This document shows positions 50,756-64,000 of a stretch of DNA of 64,000 bases, one piece after another (position 1 is the first letter of the stretch; the number at the start of each line of letters is the position of its first letter). The notes under the pieces were generated by a model, which saw only the letters and a list, made by a program, of their open reading frames with translations, made no database searches and was not told the DNA's origin. A program made the translations under genes and the position numbers. Origin of the DNA: Trema orientale. Its lineage: Eukaryota; Streptophyta; Magnoliopsida; Rosales; Cannabaceae. The stretch covers positions 68,414-132,413 of the forward strand of contig JXTC01000170.1 in assembly GCA_002914845.1 (NCBI GenBank), in the 5' to 3' direction.

Positions 50756-51787
50756 CATTTGGTGAAACTGACATTCTTATCTCACACAGTACTATAAATC
50801 CCACTGTCCGTGAATCATTTAGTTAAAATTTTAAACAAAAATAAACAAAGCTTTTCTCTAAAAAGATACTGTTAATATTGTGCACTACTTCTCTCACCAC
50901 GTTTGGCCATCAAAGCTAACATATATATATGTATATAGACATAGTTCCATAAAGCGTCAAATTATCGAAATGAAGGTGAGCGGACACGTATTAATGCTAC
51001 CTATATCTATTCTCTATGGACCCAAATTCTCTATCCATTATATTTTCTGTCTTTAGTCTTTTCGTCCAATCCTATTTTGACATATTAACTTAAAAATAAA
51101 GTATTTAATAGAATCAATTATTTCATATTTCGTTGACTGCTTTAAATATTAAATGACATGTCACATATAATTGTATAGACAGATAACTATATGAGACGTT
51201 AGAAGTGGAGATTCTACCTGCTTCCTTAAAATATATATCTTGCACACCCAAGGCTAAAGCTTTTACAATTTATTTAACGTTGACAAATAAATCTTTAACG
51301 ACTCGCAAGTGGTAGCCGAAAGGTATTTAAGCTTTTAAGTGAATATATACGCACGTGGCAAATATTACTATATATTTAAGAATATAATGTTTTGATTTCA
51401 TGAACTTGTTGCATGCAACGGAAAAGCTACACCTACGCTACATATATGTCCTTGTCCGGCGCTTAAAATCTGATAACCATGAACCCACCTGTACTCCATG
51501 ATCAGTCATCAATTTAATTTTAAAGGTTTTGGTAATAATACTAATTAATCAGAGCACTAATCTCTGTTGTCAATTATAAATATTCCCCATACTGTCTGAG
51601 TGCTCTATGTAGTGTGTTCTTATTTCAGGCAAAGACCAGTACCGCATCCGCACGCCGTAGCCGCCGAACGTCACCACCACTACGCCATTAACTATGCTTT
51701 ATATTAAAATGGATATTAATGCTGGCTATAAATATGCAGTCCTTCTGCATTATATATCATCTACATCAAGTCTATAGGCTTATATAG

Positions 51788-53544
<1,757 letters not shown>

Positions 53545-55755
53545 TTATTATATGTTATTAATAACAAGAAGAAAAATCTAGGAGAATATGTACGTAGTGC
53601 TTCACATTTAAGAATTTAAGTAAGCAATTTAATGTATTACATGGTAGCCTTTGTAGTAGTGTTTGTGTTTGTGTTTGTGTTTGTGTTTGTGTTTGTGTCG
53701 ATCGATATGTAGTAATTTATTACAATTTGGTGAATAAACATTGGATCATCGGATAAATTAATGCTTATTGCGGTGACAATATGCAATTAGTGGAAGTATG
53801 CATATGTTCCACTGCCAAGTTTAATTAACAATAATAGAAAACTTGGACGGGTAGTTTTATTAGGCGCCGCATATTGGTGGGCTTTGACGTACTCAACCAC
53901 GACTCCAATGGAAACAAATCTGGTAATAATTTGTAGAATAAGTTAGATTCATTGTGGCTTTCTAAAAGATGTAAATCGCTTAGGATTAAGAAGTGGATGT
54001 ATTGAGCCTAATCTCGACTAGTTAGTAGTTAATAAGCAAAGCATTACATCTTAATTTGACCTGCTTATAATGTCTCAGTTGATTCGTTAGCTAGACGAGA
54101 ATACTACGTCTAACGAAGAAAAAACGACAAAAAAAAGGTTAAACGGCAACAGTATTTGACGTTAACCGGAAAATAAAACATACGTTAGTATCATATTATA
54201 TGAGGCTTCTATAGTTCTGGGTATAAATACCGAAAATTATTGAACTGCTAAATCTGGGTCCGATGGCCACAACTGAAAGTGATATTTCTACTAAAAAATT
54301 ATTATTATCAATTAGTGGAGAAATTTCATCTACTTCTTTGTTTGATGGGCAGCCTATTAGTAACCTTTTGTTAATAACGATGACCTATTATTTTTAATCT
54401 TAAAAAAAATGACCAGAAAACAAGAAAAAGAGAGGACTAGTTATGAATAAAACAAGCTGTGCTAGAAACATCGTGAAACTTTAATCGCTATATTTTTTGT
54501 ACACTGCTAGAGCTAGATACATAATTAAATATTCACAACTATAATATTTGTAAACACACTTGCACATTGCTCCATATAGCAATTTCGGGATTTATGTCTC
54601 TTACAGAACATTATCTTTGAAGTGCTAAAATAGGGCTCTATGTTTGACTTGGAGAGTGACCATCTGAACTTAAAATCCAAATTGGAAAGAAAAAGAGGGT
54701 TAATCATCCTACTGGTTCCTGGGTGATAAAGAAAGTCTCAATCTGATCAAGTCTCAATCTGATCCTATAAAATTTGTCATTTTGACCCTCAAATTATTTT
54801 AAAAAAATTATTCTAGTCATTAAAAAAATTTATTTTTGTCATTTTTCTGTAACTTCTATTTTATTCTTAAGAGAAAAAGCACATACGAGACACAAATGCT
54901 TTTCTGTTTTATTTGTTTCCTATTCACAGAGGCCAACATTATAAGGAGATTTGGACAATTTAAAAATGCGAATAAAAGTTGTACGTGACTGATGCATTTT
55001 AGATAAGATCATAAAAATGCATTTTGGAACACCTGAAATGTATCTTTTGTTGAAATCAATAAGACAATAGGATAATTGTGTCTCATATCTCATTTTGTTA
55101 AGAATAAAACATAACATATAATAAAAACACTAAAAATGACAAAATTTAAAGCCTAAGAATTAAAGTGAGACCATTCCTATAATTTAGGATCAATATTCAC
55201 TAATCTTTTTCACCAAATTATGTCAGCAATTATTAAGATCATATACTTCAATCATTCGAGTCTACTCTTCATTTAAGTGCAGCACCTTAAACAGGATATA
55301 AGAACTCTGAATTTATAAAATATGCATTAGCTACCTAATACAATATCAGAACTATAACTTTGCGAACAATACTAGAGATCTCCCTTCTTAACCAACCTTT
55401 TTAATACTATTTGATATGACAGGTAAATTCCACTAACTAATTGGTGGATATTCTTAATCTAAGTTCTAATTCATCAATTAAATACAACTCACATCACATA
55501 CATTAAAAATGTGAGATTCCTAACATTATTCTTATTTTATTAACATGTATCATTTACTTATATAATTCAAACAGCAAATAGGAACCAAATAAGACTAATA
55601 CGATTGCCACTTCAAAAGCAAAAGCAAAAAAGATGACGACGAATAAAAAGGGCAGATATAGTGTACAAATTTCAACCAAAAAGCTCTTTTCTTTTCTTCT
55701 TTCTTTTTTTTTTTTTTTTTTCTCTTTTTTGGAAAACAAAAAAAAGAATCCCAAA
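53545..55755. other. Intergenic region between peroxidase 2 and YY1
   Basis: A GTGTTT hexanucleotide repeat (53660-53699) lies in the peroxidase 2 3' flank. A possible MITE spans about 54735-55190: TAAAATTTGTCATTTTGACC near the left end pairs with AATGACAAAATTTAAAG near the right. The remainder is AT-rich, with nothing recognised. A T run at 55697-55722 lies in the YY1 3' UTR area. Confidence 0.5.
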
Positions 55756-58603
<2,848 letters not shown>

Positions 58604-58676
58604 ACCCTTTTCTTCTTCTTCTCTTCGCTTAGCCTCGTCAACTCGTAAAAGCACCAACAAAGGCTTGGCTCTCGGT

Positions 58677-58708
58677 NNNNNNNNNNNNNNNNNNNNNNNN
58701 NNNNNNNN
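58677..58708. other. Assembly gap (32 N) in the YY1 5' flank
   Basis: A run of N about 75 bases upstream of the YY1 start codon. It hides part of the leader or core promoter but no coding sequence. Confidence 0.9.
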
Positions 58709-58895
58709 TAGGTTTCGAAACGTGATAGAGTCATGGCGAGGATGGGAGAGGGTGTAGGAGAAGGGAAGAGACGGAAAAGGAAGTAAAGCTTGGTTAGTTT
58801 ATGGCTGTTCATGTCGGTCTTTTGAGTCTGCTTCATCATTCAAGGACCGAGCCAAACCGGTCTGGGCCGCGATGGACCCTATAAAAACCGTTCAC

Positions 58896-59100
58896 TATTT
58901 TGTTTTGTCGTTTTTGGTCTCATTGGTGAAAACGACATTACAAAAAATTAAGAGGGGCATCCTTTTTCTTCTTGAAGGTAGAACTACTTGTCGTAACTAA
59001 AAACGACATCTTAGGTGTTGTGAATGACATGTGATGTCCACGTAAACAGCAAACGACATGTCAAATTAAAATGGGTAAACGGCATCCCCAGTCCATAACG
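58896..59100 (+). repeat. ACGACAT-motif repeat, possible third member
   Basis: Contains TTTTGTCGTTTTTGG, AAAACGACATTAC, TTGTCGTAACTAAAAACGACA and AAACGACATGTC within 200 bases. The motif density resembles 44700-45060 and 49075-49372, but the flanking blocks are not clearly shared. Confidence 0.45.
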
Positions 59101-60575
59101 TTTTATATGTTTGGCATATTGGTCCCTAACTTTGTTTTCGAATGTCTTATATGTTTGGCATATTGGTCCTTAACTTTGTTTTCTTTGACATTTGAGTATT
59201 TAATATTTATCTTTGTTAGTATTTGTTACTCCTTTATATTTTTCATCTAAAATTCCATTAAAGACTATTTGAATGAGAGTAATCTTGTGAAGTTGATCCC
59301 TAACATTTCAATTTTTTTGCAATTGGGTCCCCCAGTGTTTTTTTTTTTCCTGAGGGAATTCAAATCTCCTATAAAACAATATTCAATTAACAAATGTTGT
59401 TTAGAGGCCAAATAGCACTTTAGATGAAGAGAAGAGCAAATAACAATATCTCAATAAATGACACAGATTTTTCTTACACAATTATTGTAGTCAAGGATCA
59501 TTTATTTAAAATGTTATTTTTCTACTCACAATACTCTCTAATATTGTTATCTTAACAATTTTTTGGAAAACTAAAAGTCAAAAGATTAACAGGTGTTAAA
59601 AGAAACAGTTCATTAGAAAATCAAATGAAAAAATAAAAAATAAATAAAACTAAAAGAAAATTCCATTGACACATTAGTTTATGTCAAACTATAATAACTC
59701 CTATAACCAAAAATAATTATGTAAATAATTATGTTACCACTGCTAACACTAAAAAAGAGTACACATACACGTTTTTCCACTAGCCAAATTTGGCTAAATT
59801 TTATTTTTTATCTATTTCATTTTCAGATAATTATGAATTGGTCTTTATTATTGTTTTATTAATTAACTAATACAATATCAATTAGTTTAAGTTTATAATT
59901 TAAAAAAAATTACATTAAAAAATTAAAATAGTAATATGATGAAAATTTTATTGATTATTCATTTTTTTCCCTAAGGTTTTCACAATAATTAATTTTATTT
60001 ATTGATTTCATTGTCATTTTGACAAGATTCCGAGGATGTTAGTATATATTTTTTTTTTTTCATGAAAAAAAAAAGTTAGACACATTATAAGGATCAATGT
60101 TGCAAAATTTCTCCTTTTCGAATCCGAGAATTATATATCTTTTTTTAAATATTAGAATTTAAGTAACAATCAAATATCTCCCGCTAACTAGGGAATTGGA
60201 AGAAAAAAAATAATCTTAAAATAAAATTTGCTCTAAAACTTAGGTTAACTTGCCAAATTGTACATGTAATTAAGCAAACAATGCTAGCTTTCTAGGTCAG
60301 AGCAACTATACTTAGTACCAAAGTAATTGAAATCAAAGTATCTCTTGAATCAAGTTGGAAATTTAATGATGTTTTTATTGTATTTCACTCAATAATTCAG
60401 TGAAAGGAATAATTTCAGGAAATCGATTGTGAAGATTACATACATATATACATATATAAGAGATTTTTAAATTTATATTATACACAAAATATTCAGTATA
60501 TAACTTTATTCTAAAGTACAACAACATTAACTATTTAAACAGTGGACACTCCCAAACACTTATGATAAAAATGGT

Positions 60576-61160
60576 CTATGAATGTCAACGTAGCGGAGTG
60601 GGACCAACTTTTGTATTTATCATCCCCGTTTCCGTTATTATGTTACTATAACATCCCACATCATTCACTATTTAATTTGGCTCGAAACTGTTTCGTAGAA
60701 TCCATGTCGAAGAACAGTTTCCCTAGTAATATATTAGGATTTTCCATTTGGAATCGTTATTTGAATCACTTAAAAAGTCCTATGTTGGCCTAAGTCTTTA
60801 AAAAGTCTAAATAATTTGAAGAAAAAAAAAGTAAACTGAAGTTTTTTTAAAAACAAAAAGATAAAAAAAAAATGTGGGGCTTAACTAATGATATCCACTT
60901 ATTGCAGAGGAAATGAAAATAACTTATGCACTCTGGAGTCGAACTCCCGTCCTAGTACCTAATTCTCTACTAAGCTAGCTCCCAGTCAATAAAACTAAAT
61001 TGAAGTTAAATTCAATGAAAACTCCAATTTTTAGATCAAATCCATTAGAATTGTAATTTAATAAAATATATATATAACTAAAAAAATATTTAGATAAAGC
61101 TTTAACATATTAGAGTGTCCAAATATAAAATATTCAACTCCAAAATTATATAGCGTATCC
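60576..61160 (+). mobile_element. Non-autonomous hAT-like element, copy 2, interrupted
   Basis: Shares blocks with 50089-50755 in the same order: ATGTCAACG, ATTTAATTTGG, AAGTCTAAATA, AATGAAAACTCCAATTTT, ATAAAGCTTTAACAT and ATTATATAGCGTATC. About 150 extra bases (about 60830-60990) and then the palindromic MITE at 61160 interrupt it. Its right end was not located. Confidence 0.55.
60870..60990 (-). repeat. Short repeat with a tRNA-like B box, related to 61865-61985
   Basis: Both segments share TTAACTAATGATxxCCAxTTATT and, on the minus strand, a B-box-like GAGTTCGACTCC (here) or GGATTCAAAC (the other). They could be two diverged SINE fragments. Confidence 0.35.
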
Positions 61161-61512
61161 TTCGTTTTATACTTTGTATTTTGACACTTTATTCAATTTA
61201 TATATTGTGTTTTGGTTACTATCAACATTAATCCTTATATTTAAAATCTGTTACAAATTTATACTTGATACCAATGTAGAGCAATTAATTTATCAAGATG
61301 ATTTAATAAAATTATTCTCGGATCAGCTTCTATACAGTTTATTTTTAATTTTTTAAACGGCATCTTGGTAAATTAACTACTTTAAATTGGTATCAGAGTA
61401 TAAGTTTATAACAGATTTTAAATTTACGGGTTAATGTTAGTAATAACTAAAATATAAAGTATAATTTAAACAAAATGTTAAAATACAATATATAAAAATA
61501 ATAATATCCCTT
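61160..61512 (+). mobile_element. Palindromic MITE, copy 2, nested in the hAT-like element
   Basis: Same layout as 29411-29771: TTTTATACTTTGTATTTTGA at the left, a central ACGGCATCTTGGTAAATTAA, and AAAATACAATATATAAAAAT at the right. It diverges from copy 1 by roughly 15-20% by eye. It starts exactly where the hAT-like copy at 60576 loses similarity to 50089-50755, so it inserted into that element. Confidence 0.75.
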
Positions 61513-62518
61513 TAATTTAACCATCAGAGATTTCGAGGGATTGCACGCACGAGTTCTACTTTCTAAAATTTGACCTGGTCAACGGTGAAGACGTTCTTGA
61601 AGCGTCTTGTAACACATTGATTTTTAATAAAAATTAAAATGTCAATAATAAAATATAATTAGTGGAGGAAAATAAATAAATTAGTTTAGGCAAAACTGTT
61701 GAATAGTTCAAATTTGCTATAAAACAACAAAAGAGGATAAAGAGAAATACATTTTACAAAAATATTATTGTCACAAATACTAACTTATTATCACAAATAC
61801 TAACAAGACGTGAGACAAATTGAGTAGTTTGATATATGTAGGAATTTTTTTTTTTTAAAAAAAATAGAGTTTAACTAATGATCGCCAGTTATTATAAATT
61901 AAAAAAAATAATATAAATATACTCTACCAAAGTTTGAATCCTGACCTCCAAACTCACACATATTCTTCAAATTTTGGACCAATTAAACTACTATTAAAGT
62001 ACTCTAATAGGCTCTATATATTGATATATTGTAAGATAGTGAGTCATAAAAATATGATAACCATCTCTTAGAAACCCCACCACATAAAAAGTCGGATAAA
62101 CAATGAGGGAGAGAAAGAGATAATCACACAAATAATGATCATAAAAACAAAATAAAATTAACTAAAATATATTATAAGTAAGCAATGAGAAAGAATTAAT
62201 TAAAGGAGGGCAAAATTATACAGAGCCCATCAAAATAGAATGACAGCACATCAAAAAGTTGGTGGAAAAAAAAAAAAAAAAAGGTTTTCTGATATCCTCT
62301 GCCACCTAATTTTGGGAATCTTCTGTTTGTACTTTGGACTGCATGCCCACCAAGTTTTTCCAAAAACCTTTTTCTTTTTTCATTTCTTTAAAAAATAATG
62401 ACAATAATAAAAATCAAAATAAGGACCTTCCGAGTTCAGACCATTACCCCACCCGAGTTAACTCAACTCGTCTAATCAGACTCAGTCACCCAGTTAAAAC
62501 CATATTTATGTACCTACC

Positions 62519-63769
62519 TTATTTGGTAGTAACATCAGCCAGAAGTAGCTCTCTTAACATGATCCTATTCCTCTTCGAAACGTCATGATCATCACCATAT
62601 TGATTAACGCCTTGACGACCTTCGATAATAATAGGCGCCTCATCACACTTAATTTGCCGCCACCGTTTGGCCAATTTCTTCCGTCGTTTGATTCTAACGA
62701 GCATAACGCCTCGAAGGAAGCTCGTCATCCAAATCGGGAATCGATCCACTCTTTCCAACCTCCCCAGCATTCCCCCAACGACATCCGACATTGACGGACG
62801 ACAGTCTTCCTCCAACGACACGCAGCTCGCCGCCACGTACAGCAGCTCCCTCACGGTCGACCCCACCGCCACGTCATCATCCGGCGACGGGACCCTCGCG
62901 TCGTATATCTCGTCCAGTCGTCGTTCCCTGATCAACGGCGCCGCCCACTCCGCTAGGCTGGTCCTGGACCGGCTCACGTCCATGACTCTCCTCCCGCTGA
63001 CGATCTCCATCACCAAAACGCCGAAGCTGAACACGTCGTTTTTGGTGCTCAGCTTCGAGGGCGCCGTGTAACACGGGTCCAAGTAACCGATCGTCCCCGC
63101 CGCCGCGGGTACCTGACCCGGTCCCGGTCCATCGCGAGCGCTGTCCACGTCATCGAGGGCTACGGCGAGTCCGAAATCGGCCAGCTTGGCGACCCAGTCC
63201 GAGTCGAACAGCACGTTCTCGGATTTGATATCTCTGTGAACAATAACAGAATACGGTTGATGATGATGAGGTGGTACTACAGCTGCTGCTGCCCCGTGAA
63301 GAGAGCGTACGGCTTTGGCGATTTGGAAAACGGTTTCGACGCGTTTGGACCAGGACGGCGGCGTTTCGGCCACGTGGAGCAGGTCATGGAGGGAGCCGTT
63401 GGGCATGAGCTCCATCACGAGGAGTCGGCAGTTCCTCGCCGAGTCATGGCTCGTCCCGAGGAGCTTGATGATGTGAGGGTTTTCGGGTAGGGAGGACAAT
63501 ACTCGTATCTCGTTTTCGAGATTTGAGTTGCCCGTACGGGCATGACGATCATCATGATCGTGATTTTCATGATTATGATTATGACTATGATTATGATGAT
63601 CATGGCCATGCAATTGTAGCGGCTTCTTGACCGCGACGACGAGTGATTCATTGTTTCTGATGATCAATTTGGCGGCGTAGACGGAGCCATGGCTTCCTTT
63701 GCCGATGAGCCTAGACGGAGAGAAGTTGTCCGTGGCCTTTAAGAGCTCCTCATACTCAAATTCGGCCAC

Positions 63770-63772
<3 letters not shown>
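62519..63772 (-). CDS. Receptor-like cytoplasmic Ser/Thr kinase (At5g23170/At1g28390-like)
   Basis: Intronless; 417 residues from the ATG at 63772 (MVAEFEYEELLKATDNFSPS). The same frame continues upstream to an ATG at 63862, through 13 isoleucines encoded by a microsatellite. I prefer 63772 because family members start near FEYEEL. Kinase motifs: glycine loop GKGSHGSV, VAVKK lysine, HRDIKSENVLF catalytic loop (an RD kinase), ADFGLA and GTIGYLDPCYTAPSKLS. The APE motif reads APS. No signal peptide or membrane span is seen, so it is probably a cytosolic RLCK. Between the VAVKK lysine and the helix-C Glu lies an insertion rich in His (11 in 23 residues). The C-terminal tail is basic. The substrate is unknown. 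Confidence 0.9.

Positions 63773-63812
<40 letters not shown>
63773..63812 (-). repeat. ATT microsatellite abutting the kinase start codon
   Basis: About 13 uninterrupted ATT units (read on the minus strand) lie immediately before ATGGTGGCC. The repeat is in frame with an upstream ATG at 63862, so it can be read either as 5' UTR or as poly-isoleucine. Confidence 0.9.
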
Positions 63813-64000
63813 GCTTGTTTGGAAGGAAAGAAAATTTGGGGGCTGGGGGGAGACTCTTCCAAATGGGGGGAGTTAATGGGGGCTTAAAAGTTGTACGTGA
63901 AGGGCAAAAGCTTTTGGAGATGCCTAGAGAATAAAGAGGTTTTGGGGGACATCAAAAGGTGATCGTTTGTTATTAAAAAATAATAATAGAGCTCAAAAGG

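Larger units (their letters stand above)
58604..62518. other. Intergenic region upstream of YY1 and downstream of the kinase
   Basis: Contains the YY1 leader and promoter with a 32-N gap (58677-58708), an ACGACAT-motif repeat (58896-59100) and a tandem duplication of about 40 bases around TATGTTTGGCATATTGGTCC (59101-59188). Further on are AT-rich sequence with no call (59400-60500), a hAT-like MITE with a nested palindromic MITE (60576-61512) and two related short segments at about 60870 and 61865. No credible gene. Confidence 0.55.

Noticed and set aside
62585-63490. Several plus-strand frames opposite the kinase
   Set aside because: Shadows of a GC-rich single-exon kinase; no domain or promoter supports them.

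Overview
The window is eudicot nuclear DNA. It has long, AT-rich, GT-AG introns, plant-only gene families (callose synthase, plastid fibrillin, class III peroxidases, a receptor-like cytoplasmic kinase) and plant-type transposons. Single Ns at 1944, 10478, 14631 and 39406 and N runs at 42803-42877 and 58677-58708 show that it is draft assembly. The species cannot be fixed from the sequence alone.

Layout: (1) 1-1943, minus strand: 5' part of a hAT transposon with an open BED-finger transposase frame cut by the window edge. (2) 2150-33723, plus: a complete callose synthase gene of the CALS9/GSL10 type, about 51 coding exons over 30 kb. Its introns hold a Copia element (24044-28935), a LINE remnant, two MITEs and a SINE-like piece. 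Most of exon 24 is lost at the N at 14631. (3) 37613-39166, plus: an intronless frame for a 517-residue, Met/Gln-rich, coiled-coil protein of unknown function, with a G-box and TATA promoter. (4) 41857-44533, minus: PAP12/FBN10 plastid fibrillin, interrupted by the 75-N gap. (5) 45144-46356: a solo LTR with a perfect 5-bp target duplication. (6) 47429-48984 and 51797-53544, plus: two tandem secreted peroxidases (PRX59/peroxidase N type), whose 3' halves are far more alike than their 5' halves. (7) 55756-58603, minus: the plant YY1 five-finger C2H2 transcription factor. (8) 62519-63772 (or 63862), minus: a receptor-like cytoplasmic kinase with a His-rich insertion and an ATT microsatellite at its start codon.

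These are ordinary, functionally independent plant genes, not an operon or cluster, apart from the tandem peroxidase pair. Intergenic stretches (33.7-37.1, 39.2-41.8, 48.98-51.8, 53.5-55.7 and 58.6-62.5 kb) are AT-rich and largely made of small non-autonomous elements. Several of these families recur inside the window, which makes their ends recognisable without a database. I found no convincing undescribed multi-gene system. The most interesting points are the peroxidase conversion pattern, the kinase His-rich loop and polymorphic start, the nested MITE families, and the assembly junctions that hide coding sequence in two genes.
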